Source: DASPPM01 sp052143835
Lineage (GTDB): Bacteria; Pseudomonadota; Alphaproteobacteria; JACZXZ01
DNA length: 64,000 nt
Reading direction: 5' to 3'
Assembly: GCA_052143835.1 (NCBI GenBank)
Contig: JBKQRV010000009.1
Span: 1-64,000 of the forward strand
Shown in pieces: positions 55,192 to 64,000 of the stretch (position 1 is its first letter; each line of letters opens with the position of its first letter). The notes below the pieces were generated by a model that saw only the letters and a program-made list of their open reading frames with translations, had not been told where the DNA came from and searched no databases. A program made the translations under genes and the position numbers.

Positions 55192-55220
55192 AACATAGTG
55201 AGGCCTATAGGCTAAGTCAA
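55192..55220 (-). promoter_or_regulatory. Predicted promoter of hpf-ptsN
   Basis: Minus strand: TTGACT (55220-55215), 17-base spacer, TATGTT (55197-55192). It is about 115 bases before hpf and lies in the rpoN-hpf gap, so hpf-ptsN can be transcribed apart from rpoN. Confidence 0.55.
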
Positions 55221-55248
55221 GCGCACCCGCCCGCTCCCCGCAAGTCAT

Positions 55249-56802
55249 TTATATCTCGACGGATTTGAGCCGTCGCCGCTGCACCGAGGAGGGAATCCTG
55301 AGCGCTTCGCGATACTTGGCGACCGTGCGCCGCGCGATGTCGATGCCCTCCTTGTTGAGGATCTCGACGATGCGGTCGTCCGAGAGCACGTCGGCCGCGG
55401 TCTCGCGGTCGACGAGCGCCTTGATGCGGTGCCGCACGGCCTCGGCCGAATGCGCTTCCCCGCCCTCGGAGCTCGCGATCGCGGAGGTGAAGAAATACTT
55501 GAGCTCGAACATGCCGCGCGGGGTCGCCATGTATTTGTTGGTGGTGACGCGGCTCACGGTGCTCTCGTGCATCTCGATCGCCGCCGCGATGTCGCGCAGC
55601 ACGAGCGGCTTCAGGTGCTGTACGCCATGGGCGAAGAAGCCATCCTGCTGGCGCACGATCTCGCTCGCGACCTTGAGAATGGTGGTGGCGCGCTGGTGGA
55701 GCGACTTCACCAGCCAGTTGGCGGACTGATAGCGCTCCGAGAGATATTCGCGCTCGCCCTTGTCCTTCACCTCGCGGCTCACGCGCGCATAGTATTGCGC
55801 GTTCACCAGCACGCGCGGCAGCGTCTCGCTGTTGAGCTCGATGTGCCAGCCGCCGTCGGCGTGCGGGCGCATGATCACGTCCGGCGTCACCGGCTGCGCC
55901 ACGCTGGTGTCGAAGGCGAGCGCCGGTTTCGGGTTGAGCGCCTTGATCTCGGCCAGCATGTCGATGAGGTCCTCCTGGCTCGCCTCGCACAGCCGCCGCA
56001 AGGCGGCGAAATCGCGGCGGGCGAGCAGGTCGAGGTGGTCGAGGAGCTTCGCCATGCAGGGATCGAGGCGGCCCCGGTCGCGCAGCTGAAGTGCTAGGCA
56101 CTCGCGCAGATCGCGCGCGAAGATGCCCGGAGGATCGAGCTGCTGCAGCCGCGCAAGCGTGGCCTCCACGCGCGCCACCTCGCAGCCGAGCTGCTGTGCC
56201 ACCGCCGCGAGATCCGCCGCAAGATAGCCCGCCTCGTCCAGGAGATCGACGAGATGGACGGCGATCACGCGGTCGACCGGATCGGCGAGATCCATATTGA
56301 GCTGCTCGACCAAATGGTCGCGCAGGTGCACCGTGTCGGAGAGCGTGTCCTCGAGATCGAAGCGGCGCTCCTCGAAGCTGCCGCCCCGTCCCGAGCCCCA
56401 GCTCGCGAAGGAATCGGGTGCGGCGCGCCGGCCGCCCGAGAGGTCGGCGCTGTCCCGGGATTCGTCGTACTCGGCGTCGAGCCGCGCCCCGGCGGCGGGG
56501 TCCAGCCGGGGCTCGTGCGTGAGATCGCCGCGCTCGCGCTCGGCCGTGTCCTGCGCTTGTCCCGTGGCGTCGGACGCCGCAGCATCGGCCTCTCTGGCCC
56601 CGCCCGCCTCGCCCCCTTCTTCGGCCCTTTCGCCGTCGGCGGCCTCGGCCCGCTCGAGCAGCGGGTTCTGCTCGATCTCGTGCTCGACGAAAGCCGCGAG
56701 CTCGAGGTTCGACATCTGCAGCAGCTTGATCGCCTGCTGCAGCTGGGGCGTCATGACGAGCGACTGGGTCTGGCGCAGATCGAGGCGTGTCGTGATCGCC
56801 AT
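55249..56802 (-). CDS. rpoN: RNA polymerase sigma-54 factor
   Basis: 517 residues. Region I is Gln/Leu-rich (QTQSLVMTPQLQQAIKLLQM), region II acidic, and the C-terminus carries the RpoN box ARRTVAKYRE after a helix-turn-helix (HESTVSRVTTNKYMATPRG). It directs enhancer-dependent transcription, including nitrogen genes. It begins 20 bases after lptB, a conserved order. Confidence 0.97.
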   Translation of the reverse strand: MAITTRLDLRQTQSLVMTPQLQQAIKLLQMSNLELAAFVEHEIEQNPLLERAEAADGERAEEGGEAGGAREADAAASDATGQAQDTAERERGDLTHEPRLDPAAGARLDAEYDESRDSADLSGGRRAAPDSFASWGSGRGGSFEERRFDLEDTLSDTVHLRDHLVEQLNMDLADPVDRVIAVHLVDLLDEAGYLAADLAAVAQQLGCEVARVEATLARLQQLDPPGIFARDLRECLALQLRDRGRLDPCMAKLLDHLDLLARRDFAALRRLCEASQEDLIDMLAEIKALNPKPALAFDTSVAQPVTPDVIMRPHADGGWHIELNSETLPRVLVNAQYYARVSREVKDKGEREYLSERYQSANWLVKSLHQRATTILKVASEIVRQQDGFFAHGVQHLKPLVLRDIAAAIEMHESTVSRVTTNKYMATPRGMFELKYFFTSAIASSEGGEAHSAEAVRHRIKALVDRETAADVLSDDRIVEILNKEGIDIARRTVAKYREALRIPSSVQRRRLKSVEI

Positions 56803-56822
56803 GGCGAGAGAGGGGCTCCCGG

Positions 56823-57623
<801 letters not shown>

Positions 57624-57636
57624 GCGTCCGGGCTCC

Positions 57637-58740
57637 TCACTTTTGTTGACCGCCGGCCGGCTTCGAGGTCGGCGCGATGCTGCCCTTTCCGGGCGCCCCG
57701 ATGTCTTCGCCCTGCTTGGGAATCAAGAGGCCGCGCACGCGATCCGCCTTCGCGCAAGCATAGAGACGGCTGATGCCGGTGTTCATGTTCATGGTGGCGC
57801 ACTCGCCGTTGAGCTGGTCCTGCCCACGGGTAATCTTAACCGATCCCTTGAGGTCGGCGATACTCGTATCGACATTGTAATTGCCGTATATGGCATGCGC
57901 CACCGCGCTCGCGTTGGTGACCATGACGTTATTGAAAGCCTCGATGAAGCTTATCACGAGCTGACCCTTCGCATCGGGCTTGAAGTGCGCTTCCAGAATA
58001 TCGGCGGTCACCGTCTTGTCCTCGCGCACCGCCTTGGCATCGCCGCGCGCGACCGCATATTGCTTGAGCTTCCAATACTCGAGCGAGTCGCGCGCCGTGA
58101 TCACCCCCTTGGGGGTGTCGAGCTCGAGCTTCTTGCCGGTCAACACGAAGACGCCGTTGTCGAGGTCGTACACCCCCTTGTCGCCCACCGCCGTGTCGGT
58201 CGGAGTGGTGATCTTGACGTCGTCGTCCGCGTCGAGCCGCCAGACGTCCGAGCTGCCCGACGGCGTCTTGCGATAATAGGCAATGAGCGTCTGGCCGTAA
58301 ACGGTGACGTCGCCGCGCACCGCCTTGGCGTTGCCGCGGGCGATGTATTCCTGCTTCTCCTGCTGCCACTCGATGCCCTGCTCGGCCTCGACGTTCACCG
58401 GCAAGCCGTTGGTCTCCTCGGGGGTCCCGAAGAGGCCGCCCGACTCGGCGCCGGCGCCGCCTTTAGTCTGGGACTGAGCGCCCTGTCCGGCCTTCACACT
58501 TCCAGGCGCCGGCGTTCCGCCCCTGGTCGCGGCGGCCGGGGCGACGAGCGGGGGTCGGGGCGAGGTGGGGGGCGTCGTCAGCGACGCCGGCGGAGTGGCC
58601 GGCGCGGCGGGCGCGCCGGTCGCGGCACCCGCCGGAGCCTGCCCCTGGCCTTGGGCCGGCATGCCGCCGAGCGAGGTGGCGACGGCGAAGAGTGCGGCGA
58701 GCGTTGCGCCGCGCGCGGCAGCTCTCGCGAATTCCGTCAT
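57637..58740 (-). CDS. lptA: LptA/OstA-type LPS transport protein, extended
   Basis: 367 residues, about twice E. coli LptA. After a signal peptide (about 1-30) there is a Pro/Ala/Thr-rich linker to about residue 105. Two OstA-like beta-jellyroll regions follow, with YIARGNAKAVRGDVTVYG and YAVARGDAKAVREDKTVTAD as repeat landmarks. It forms the periplasmic bridge for LPS. It overlaps the lptC stop by four bases. Confidence 0.9.
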   Translation of the reverse strand: MTEFARAAARGATLAALFAVATSLGGMPAQGQGQAPAGAATGAPAAPATPPASLTTPPTSPRPPLVAPAAATRGGTPAPGSVKAGQGAQSQTKGGAGAESGGLFGTPEETNGLPVNVEAEQGIEWQQEKQEYIARGNAKAVRGDVTVYGQTLIAYYRKTPSGSSDVWRLDADDDVKITTPTDTAVGDKGVYDLDNGVFVLTGKKLELDTPKGVITARDSLEYWKLKQYAVARGDAKAVREDKTVTADILEAHFKPDAKGQLVISFIEAFNNVMVTNASAVAHAIYGNYNVDTSIADLKGSVKITRGQDQLNGECATMNMNTGISRLYACAKADRVRGLLIPKQGEDIGAPGKGSIAPTSKPAGGQQK

Positions 58741-59492
58741 CCGTGCCCCTTGATCCCGGGATTGGGCTGGTCCGGGCTTAGGGTGGGCATGAAATCGGGA
58801 ATATTGCCGCCTCCCTCCTCGCGCGGGCGCAGCAAGAGATGGGCTTTGCCGGTGAACACGATGCGCGCGCCCTTGTCGTAGACGCGGAAGCCCTCGGAGT
58901 GGATCTCGCCGAAGGGGCCTTGGCCGTGCACCGGGTCGTCGCCTTGCGCGGTGTTGTTCGCCAAGTTGACATGGGCGGCCAGCGTCTCGAACTCGTAGCC
59001 GTCGTCATGGAAGAGGTCCACCCCGCCGATCAGATCGAGCTGCTGATCCTGCTCGCGGTAGACGCCGTAATCGGCCTTGAGCGCCATCCAATTGCCTTGC
59101 GTGATGGTGATATCGGCCACGGGATGTTCGAGCTCGATCACGTCGGATTGCGGATTCTTCTTGGTCGCGGAGTCGGCCGTGACCGCAAAGGGCTCGCCGC
59201 GTTTGTCCGTGCCTTGGTAGCGCGGGCTGATCATGCGCAGGTTCTGCACATCTTCCTTGGTGATGTTGGCGAGCCCGACGTGGAACCCTTCGTCGCGAAC
59301 CTGGAATTGCGGCCAGGCGATGACGAGGAGGACGATGCCGACCGCGATTGCCGGCAGCACGATCTTCATGGCGCCGACGAAGGAGCTGTAGCTCTTGCTC
59401 GCAAGCACGGCCAAGGGCCGCGGGCGCGGTATTTGCACGCGCAGCCGGCTGCGCCCCTCGGCGGCCGGCTTTTCCTTGGCGAGCTCGATCAT
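58737..59492 (-). CDS. lptC: LPS export system protein LptC
   Basis: 251 residues. One N-terminal membrane helix (about 41-58, KIVLPAIAVGIVLLVIAW) anchors a periplasmic LptC/YrbK domain with YQGTDKRGEPFAVTADSA and DLIGGVDLFHDDGYEF. It links LptFGB to LptA. The ATG at 59492 gives the usual length. Confidence 0.91.
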   Translation of the reverse strand: MIELAKEKPAAEGRSRLRVQIPRPRPLAVLASKSYSSFVGAMKIVLPAIAVGIVLLVIAWPQFQVRDEGFHVGLANITKEDVQNLRMISPRYQGTDKRGEPFAVTADSATKKNPQSDVIELEHPVADITITQGNWMALKADYGVYREQDQQLDLIGGVDLFHDDGYEFETLAAHVNLANNTAQGDDPVHGQGPFGEIHSEGFRVYDKGARIVFTGKAHLLLRPREEGGGNIPDFMPTLSPDQPNPGIKGHG

Positions 59493-59506
59493 CGCTTGTC
59501 TCGCGC

Positions 59507-60589
59507 TCAACTCGCGCCCGCGCGCAGGCAGTCGTGAATGTTGAGGATGCCGACCGGGCGGCCGTCCTCGACCGCGAACAGGCAACCGATGCCGCGATTG
59601 TCGATGCCGCGCGTGTTCATGAGGTTGAGCGCCTCAAGCGCGAGCGCCTTCGGTCTGATGGTCTGGGGCGCCCGCGTCATCACCTCGCCGACGGCCATGT
59701 CGAGGATCGCCGGCCCCATGTGCCGGCGCAGGTCGCCGTCGGTGATGATGCCGATCAGCTTTCCCTCCGGATCGATCACGCCGACGCAGCCGAAATGCTT
59801 GGCCGTCATGATGAGGATCGCCTCGGACATGAGCACCTCGGGCCGCGTCAGCGGCATCTCGTCGCCGCTGTGCATGACGTCGGCCACGCGCAGGAGCTGG
59901 CGGCCGATCGATCCGCCGGGGTGCAGCGCCTGGAACTGGTCGAGGGAGAAGCCCTTGCGCTCGAGCAGCGCTATGGCGAGCGCATCGCCCAAGGCCAGCA
60001 TCACCGTGGTCGAGGTGGTGGGCGCCAAGCCGAGCGGGCACGCCTCGGGGGCGGCGGGCAGGAGGAGGGCCACGTCCGAGGCTTCGGCGAGCGAGCTCGC
60101 AGCCCCGCTCGTGATGACGATGAGGGGAATGCCGAAGCGGCGCGTGAAGGCGACGAGATCGGCGAGCTCGTTGGTCTCGCCCGAGTTCGAGAGGGCCAAG
60201 ACCGCGTCGTCGCGGGTGATCATGCCGAGATCGCCGTGACTTGCCTCGGCGGGGTGGACGAAGAAAGCAGGCGTGCCGGTGGAGGCGAAGGTCGCGGCGA
60301 TCTTGCGGCCGATGTGGCCGCTCTTGCCCATGCCCGTCACCACGACGCGGCCGCGCACCTGCCGCAACCGCTCGACCGCGTCCGTGAAGGAGCCGTCCAG
60401 GGTCTTGGCAAGGGTCTCGATGGCCGCCCCCTCGAGGCGCAGCACGCGCCGTGCCGCCATCAGATCGACGCTGCCGCGTTGGCTCTCGGCGAGCTTGGCC
60501 ACGCTTCCCTCACTGCCGGCCGGGCGAGAATTGGCGGAAGTCCGCCCGGGACTTCTGCGGCGCTCCGGCATTTCCTTGTAATAGCTCAC
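59507..60589 (-). CDS. kdsD: Arabinose-5-phosphate isomerase (KpsF/GutQ family)
   Basis: 360 residues. The SIS domain (about 60-205) has VTGMGKSGHIGRKIAATFAS and FVHPAEASHGDLG; two CBS domains follow (about 230-355). It makes arabinose-5-phosphate for KDO and so for LPS. The start is uncertain: the GTG at 60589 has almost no leader and no good ribosome site, and the first 45 residues are not conserved-looking. It leads the kdsD-lptC-lptA-lptB-rpoN run. Confidence 0.93.
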   Translation of the reverse strand: MSYYKEMPERRRSPGRTSANSRPAGSEGSVAKLAESQRGSVDLMAARRVLRLEGAAIETLAKTLDGSFTDAVERLRQVRGRVVVTGMGKSGHIGRKIAATFASTGTPAFFVHPAEASHGDLGMITRDDAVLALSNSGETNELADLVAFTRRFGIPLIVITSGAASSLAEASDVALLLPAAPEACPLGLAPTTSTTVMLALGDALAIALLERKGFSLDQFQALHPGGSIGRQLLRVADVMHSGDEMPLTRPEVLMSEAILIMTAKHFGCVGVIDPEGKLIGIITDGDLRRHMGPAILDMAVGEVMTRAPQTIRPKALALEALNLMNTRGIDNRGIGCLFAVEDGRPVGILNIHDCLRAGAS

Positions 60590-60606
60590 GGATTCACACT
60601 GTTGCT

Positions 60607-60635
60607 AGTATGCTCCGCGGCCCTTCGCCGGTCAA
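60607..60635 (-). promoter_or_regulatory. Predicted promoter of the kdsD-lpt-rpoN run
   Basis: Minus strand: TTGACC (60635-60630), 17-base spacer, CATACT (60612-60607). The start of transcription would be only about ten bases from the kdsD GTG, supporting a near-leaderless or later start. Confidence 0.45.
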
Positions 60636-60659
60636 TGAATTGAGCCCGCGAGGCCGCGC

Positions 60660-61286
60660 TCAATGCGCGAAGATGTCCGGATCGTCCCAGCCGCCCAAAT
60701 CGAGCTCGGCGCGCTCGGGCAGAAAGGCGAAGCAAGCCTCCGCCAGGGCCTGGCGCCCCTCGCGCTTCAAGAGCGCATCGAGCTTCGAGCGCAGCGCATG
60801 CAGGTGCAGCACGTCGGTCGCGGCGTAAACGAGCTGCTCCTCGCTGAGCCGCTCGGCGCCCCAGTCGGTGAGCTGCTGCTGCTTGCTGAGCTCGATGCCG
60901 AGAAGTTCGCGGCACAGGTCCTTCAGGCTGTGCCGGTCGGTGAAGGTGCGCGCGAGCTTGGAGGCGATCTTCGTGCAATAGATCGGGCGGCATGCGACGC
61001 CGAGATGGTGGCGCAGCGTCGCCACGTCGAAACGCGCGAAATGGAACAGCTTGGTCACCTTCGCGTCCTCTAGGAGGGCCTTTAGGTTGGGCGCTTCGTA
61101 GCGGCCGCGCGCGAATTGCACGACGTGGCAGATGCCGTCTCCGGCCGAGAGCTGCACGAGACAGAGCCGATCGCGCTGCGGGTTGAGCCCCATCGTCTCG
61201 GTGTCGATGGCGACAACGGCACCGAGCGTCAGCCCGCGCGGCAGGTCGTTTCTGTGGAGCTTGATCTCTGCGGGGGAAAGGTTCAT
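60660..61286 (-). CDS. rnd: RNase D-like 3'-5' exonuclease (no HRDC domain)
   Basis: 208 residues, a single DEDDy exonuclease domain. Metal ligands are in VAIDTETMGLN, LFHFARFDVATLR and YAATDVLHLHAL. Full E. coli RNase D is about 375 residues with two HRDC domains; this short form is usual in Alphaproteobacteria. It trims RNA 3' ends, including tRNA. It lies 32 bases after tRNA-Leu on the same strand. Confidence 0.9.
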   Translation of the reverse strand: MNLSPAEIKLHRNDLPRGLTLGAVVAIDTETMGLNPQRDRLCLVQLSAGDGICHVVQFARGRYEAPNLKALLEDAKVTKLFHFARFDVATLRHHLGVACRPIYCTKIASKLARTFTDRHSLKDLCRELLGIELSKQQQLTDWGAERLSEEQLVYAATDVLHLHALRSKLDALLKREGRQALAEACFAFLPERAELDLGGWDDPDIFAH

Positions 61287-61318
61287 CTGCGACGCGGAAG
61301 CTATGCCGGCCCAGGAAA

Positions 61319-61405
61319 TGGTGCCCAGGAGAAGACTCGAACTTCCACGGCCTCGCGGCCACAGGTACCTGAAACCTGCGCGTCTACCAATTCCGCCACC
61401 TGGGC
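61319..61405 (-). tRNA. tRNA-Leu (anticodon CAG)
   Basis: An 87-base class II tRNA. The acceptor GCCCAGG pairs with CCTGGGC. The anticodon stem CAGGT/ACCTG holds loop TTCAGGT with anticodon CAG, and there is a long variable arm. The T loop is GTTCGAGTC, and CCA is encoded. Confidence 0.97.
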
Positions 61406-61437
61406 TAGGAAGAATCCGCCATGTCTATGGTCCGCAC

Positions 61438-61466
61438 TGCCTAGCCCGCCCCTTACTCGATGTCAA
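61438..61466 (-). promoter_or_regulatory. Predicted promoter of tRNA-Leu
   Basis: Minus strand: TTGACA (61466-61461), 17-base spacer, TAGGCA (61443-61438), about 33 bases before the tRNA 5' end. Confidence 0.5.
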
Positions 61467-61575
61467 TCGGCATTTCCCGGCGCGGTTGCGAGCAGCGACA
61501 AGCGGAGCTGAGGCACGAGCACGCTTGCGAGCGAAGGCGGGAGCGGATAAGAAGCGGCAAGACGGGAGGCGCCAA

Positions 61576-62586
61576 ATGGCAAATCGCCGCGTGACTGTGT
61601 TCGGCGGCTCGGGCTTTCTCGGCCGCCACCTGGTAAGGCGGCTCGCCGCGCGCGGCGACATCCTGCGCATCGCCGTGCGCGATCCGGTCTCCGCGGCTTT
61701 TCTCAAGCCGATGGGCGATGTCGGGCAGATCGTGCCGCTCAGGGTCGACGTGCGCGACGAAGCTGCGGTCGAGGCGGCCACGGCCGGCGCGGATGCGGTC
61801 GTGAACCTGATCGGCATTCTCTTCGAGCGCGGCAAGCAGCGCTTCGCCGAGATCCATGCGGCGGCGGCAGGCCGCATCGCGCGGCGGGCTCAAGGTGCCG
61901 GCGTCAAGCGCCTCGTCCATGTTTCGGCCCTCGGCGCGGACCCCCAAGGGCCGGCGCTCTACGCGCGCAGCAAGGCGGCGGGTGAGCAAGCGGTGCGCGA
62001 GGCGTTTGCGGGTGCTGCGATCGTGCGTCCGAGCGTGGTGTTCGGCCCGGAGGACGATTTCTTCAACCGCTTTGCAGCCCTCGCGCGCGTGCTGCCGGCA
62101 CTTCCCGTGTTCGGCGCCACCCCGCGCCTCGAGCACCTTCCCGGCGGCGGCGCGCGCTTCTCGCTGTGCGGCGATGGCGGGACGCGCTTCCAACCCGTCT
62201 ATGTCGGCGACGTTGCGGAAGCGATCGCGCGCCTTCTCGACGATCCCGCGACGGCCGGGAAGACCTACGAGCTGGGCGGCCCGCGCATTTACAGCTTCAA
62301 GGAACTCATGGAGCTGGTGCTGCGCGAGACGAAGCGCAAACGCTGGCTGCTGCCGATGCCATTATGGCTCGCCGAGATCGAGGCGGCGCTCTTGAGCCTC
62401 GTGCCGCTGCCGACCCCGCTCATCACGCGCGACCAGGTGCGGCTCCTGCGGCGGGACAACATTCTGTCCGCGGGTGCGCTCGGGCTCGCGGAGCTCGGCA
62501 TCACGCCGACGCCGGCGGAGAGCATCCTTCCCACTTACATGGACATGTATCGGCGCGGCGGACGCGGCAACGTGCGGCACGCATGA
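61576..62586 (+). CDS. NAD(P)-dependent epimerase/reductase, complex I NDUFA9-like
   Basis: 336 residues, an extended short-chain dehydrogenase. The NAD(P) loop is VFGGSGFLGRHLVRRLAARG at the N-terminus; VVNLIGILFERG, HVSALGAD and YARSKAAGEQAV follow, the last with the Tyr-x-x-x-Lys pair. Bacterial homologues of the mitochondrial complex I assembly subunit NDUFA9 look like this. GGGAGG sits seven bases before the ATG at 61576. It converges on the UppP homologue. Confidence 0.87.
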   Translation: MANRRVTVFGGSGFLGRHLVRRLAARGDILRIAVRDPVSAAFLKPMGDVGQIVPLRVDVRDEAAVEAATAGADAVVNLIGILFERGKQRFAEIHAAAAGRIARRAQGAGVKRLVHVSALGADPQGPALYARSKAAGEQAVREAFAGAAIVRPSVVFGPEDDFFNRFAALARVLPALPVFGATPRLEHLPGGGARFSLCGDGGTRFQPVYVGDVAEAIARLLDDPATAGKTYELGGPRIYSFKELMELVLRETKRKRWLLPMPLWLAEIEAALLSLVPLPTPLITRDQVRLLRRDNILSAGALGLAELGITPTPAESILPTYMDMYRRGGRGNVRHA

Positions 62587-62593
62587 GGGCGGA

Positions 62594-63409
62594 TCAGCCG
62601 CGGAAGACCATATAGAACCACGCCAGCACGGCGGCCGAGGCGAGCAGGCGGTAGGCGAGGAAGGGGGCCATGCTGCGCCGCTTGAGCCATTCGAGGAAAG
62701 CGCTCGCGGCGAAGAGGCCGGCCGCGGCTGCGGCTGCTGCGGCGATCGCCAGCTCGGGTGCTCGGTTGAGCTGCCCCGCCAGGTAGAGCCGACTGCCGCT
62801 CAAGAGAACCTCGCCCGCAAAGGCAGCGAGAGTCACCAGGAAGGCAATCCGCACCGCGTCCGGGCGCTCGAAGCCGAGCAGCCGCGCCGTCGTCATGGAT
62901 AGCGGCGCCAGGCCGGTGCCGGGAAAGAAGGCGAGGAGCTGGACAAGGCCAAGCACGAGCCCATCCAGCGGGGACATGTGCTCGATGCGGCGGATCGCCA
63001 AGCTGTAACGGTCGGCGAGCCACATGAGGGCCGCCATGACGATTCCCGTCATGGCCAGATAGTCGATGCGGCCGAGCCCGAAGCTGCTCACATAGCTCGG
63101 AGCGCCCAGCACGCGCAGCACGCCGATGGGCAAAAGTGCCATCGTCAAACTGACGAAGAGCCCCGTCTCGGGGCGCCAGCGGCCGCGGACGAGCTGCCAA
63201 GCCCCCTTGAGCGTCCGGCCCACCTCCCGGCGCAACACGATCACGAGCGAGATCGCGGTGCCCGCATGGCAGGCGAGGTGCTCGGGGAACGATTGCGATG
63301 ACCAGCCCAGCAGGCGAGGCAGCACCGCGATATGCATGTTCTCGCCCACGGGGATGAGGAAAGTCAGCCCCTGCACCAAAGCAAGACAGACGATGGCCAG
63401 GTAGGGCAA
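62594..63409 (-). CDS. uppP: BacA/UppP-family membrane protein with altered active site
   Basis: 271 residues from the TTG at 63409, about eight membrane helices, the normal UppP length. UppP hydrolyses undecaprenyl pyrophosphate. The family motif (E)GLTEFLPxSSTGH is here QGLTFLIPVGENMH: both Glu are lost, the Ser/Thr pair is gone, and His remains. The second motif PGTSRSG reads PGTGLAP, losing Ser and Arg. The fold is therefore recognised but catalysis is doubtful. The start is inferred; longer frames overlap the promoter region shared with gltD. Confidence 0.8.
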   Translation of the reverse strand: MPYLAIVCLALVQGLTFLIPVGENMHIAVLPRLLGWSSQSFPEHLACHAGTAISLVIVLRREVGRTLKGAWQLVRGRWRPETGLFVSLTMALLPIGVLRVLGAPSYVSSFGLGRIDYLAMTGIVMAALMWLADRYSLAIRRIEHMSPLDGLVLGLVQLLAFFPGTGLAPLSMTTARLLGFERPDAVRIAFLVTLAAFAGEVLLSGSRLYLAGQLNRAPELAIAAAAAAAAGLFAASAFLEWLKRRSMAPFLAYRLLASAAVLAWFYMVFRG

Positions 63410-63496
63410 GGCGACCTCGGAACGCTGCGGCCGCCGCTTATAACACGGGGCAAATCCCTTTCCTAGGCGCGGATTTTGCGGAGATTTTCGGCTATA

Positions 63497-63517
63497 GTTC
63501 CAATTTGGAACCAAATT
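63497..63517. promoter_or_regulatory. Overlapping palindromes in the uppP-gltD divergent region
   Basis: GTTCCAA-T-TTGGAAC (63497-63511) overlaps AATTTGG-AA-CCAAATT (63502-63517). The pair lies beside a CTATAG sequence on the minus strand, as expected of an operator for the divergent genes. Confidence 0.45.
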
Positions 63518-63579
63518 TTCTTGCCTTTGCCCGACCTCGGACTTAAACGAAATAAGAGCGCGTCAGCTATTCAAAAATT

Positions 63580-63598
63580 AGGTCAATCAAACTGACCT
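63580..63598. promoter_or_regulatory. Inverted repeat upstream of gltD
   Basis: AGGTCA-ATCAAAC-TGACCT is a perfect 6-base inverted repeat with a 7-base spacer, overlapping a possible -10 CTATAG at 63597-63602, about 100 bases before gltD. Confidence 0.4.
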
Positions 63599-63701
63599 AT
63601 AGTCCGCTCCGCGTGTCGGCCACGAGGCGCGACGGCGTGGCGGAGGGCGCGCCATCCAGGGCGGGGCGGACCTCGCCCTGAGGCCGGCTCTAAGGACGAG
63701 A

Positions 63702-64000
63702 ATGGCGCGCAACCTGCTCAAATTCGTCAATGTCGACATGCGCATGCCCGACAAGCGAGAGGTGGAGGCGCGGCGTCGCGACTTCCGGGAGATCTATGCG
63801 GATTTCGACGAGGGCCGGGCAAAGGAGCAGGCGGGGCGTTGCTCCCAGTGCGGCGTTCCCTTCTGTCAGGTGCACTGCCCGTTGCACAACAACATTCCCG
63901 ACTGGCTCATGCTGACCGCCGAGGGCCGCCTCGAGGAGGCCTATGAAATCGCCGCCGCCACCAACAACATGCCCGAGATTTGCGGCCGCATCTGCCCGCA
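63702..64000 (+). CDS. gltD: Glutamate synthase small subunit, N-terminal part (cut by window edge)
   Basis: About 99 residues are present. CSQCGVPFCQVHCPLHNNIP is the iron-sulfur motif of GltD, and ICGRICP follows at the end. The protein transfers electrons from NADPH to GltB. AAGGA sits six bases before the ATG at 63702. The remainder lies beyond 64000. Confidence 0.95.
   Translation, partial: MARNLLKFVNVDMRMPDKREVEARRRDFREIYADFDEGRAKEQAGRCSQCGVPFCQVHCPLHNNIPDWLMLTAEGRLEEAYEIAAATNNMPEICGRICP

Overview
The window is a gene-dense, very GC-rich stretch of an alphaproteobacterial chromosome. The evidence for that class is ChvG/ChvI next to pckA and a PTS phosphorelay with a short HPr kinase, ahcY further downstream, an FYDLN-type acidic zinc-ribbon protein, Hsp20 paired with a DUF1150 protein, a CP4-like (class II) EPSP synthase, AddAB instead of RecBCD, and an NDUFA9-like reductase. 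The gene orders pyrF-trpF / trpB-trpA-accD-folC and aroA-cmk-rpsA-ihfB look Rhodospirillales- or Hyphomicrobiales-like. I cannot place it more finely. Most genes are core housekeeping genes. No prophage, CRISPR array, transposase or rRNA operon was seen.

Layout. (1) 1-8.3 kb: 5' part of pckA and a HugZ-like gene (both minus), then chvI-chvG and, after a long hairpin, hprK-rapZ-EIIA(Man)-HPr-EI. This is a complete regulatory PTS chain with no sugar permease. (2) 8.4-19.4 kb: accessory block between EI and ahcY. It holds a FUSC transporter, a TauD-type dioxygenase, a GNAT, a full Liv-type ABC importer, a class III aminotransferase (minus) and a B12-binding-type radical SAM protein. (3) 19.6-30.3 kb: ahcY behind a dyad-symmetric promoter, then a tightly overlapped run tsaE-amgK-murU-addB-addA, then trxA. 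(4) 30.5-42.8 kb, mainly minus: folC, accD, trpA, trpB, a lone plus-strand XRE gene, trpF, pyrF, an ornithine cyclodeaminase homologue, lapA, ihfB, rpsA, cmk, aroA. (5) 43-50 kb: FYDLN protein, tRNA-Ala(GGC), TonB, a hybrid histidine kinase with a REC-EAL phosphodiesterase, and a GreB-type factor. (6) 50.4-53.8 kb: a thiamine-diphosphate enzyme, Hsp20 plus DUF1150, and a small exported protein. (7) 54-61.4 kb, minus: tRNA-Leu(CAG), RNase D, kdsD-lptC-lptA-lptB-rpoN, hpf-ptsN. (8) 61.6-64 kb: NDUFA9-like reductase, a BacA/UppP homologue that lacks the usual catalytic residues, and the start of gltD.

How the genes fit together. Two PTS parts sit in the window: HprK/HPr/EI/EIIA-Man at the left and EIIA-Ntr beside rpoN at the right. 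Envelope work recurs: kdsD and lptABC for LPS, amgK-murU for cell-wall recycling, TonB, ChvG/ChvI and a UppP homologue. The block between EI and ahcY separates genes that are usually close, and parts of it look less GC-rich by eye, so it is the best candidate for acquired or lineage-specific content. Three families of palindromic intergenic repeats, plus a fourth repeat-like patch, lie between operons.

The least understood items are the radical SAM gene beside ahcY, the active-site-poor UppP homologue, the kinase/EAL pair with a palindromic promoter, the lone XRE gene splitting the trp genes, and the palindromes in front of gltD.
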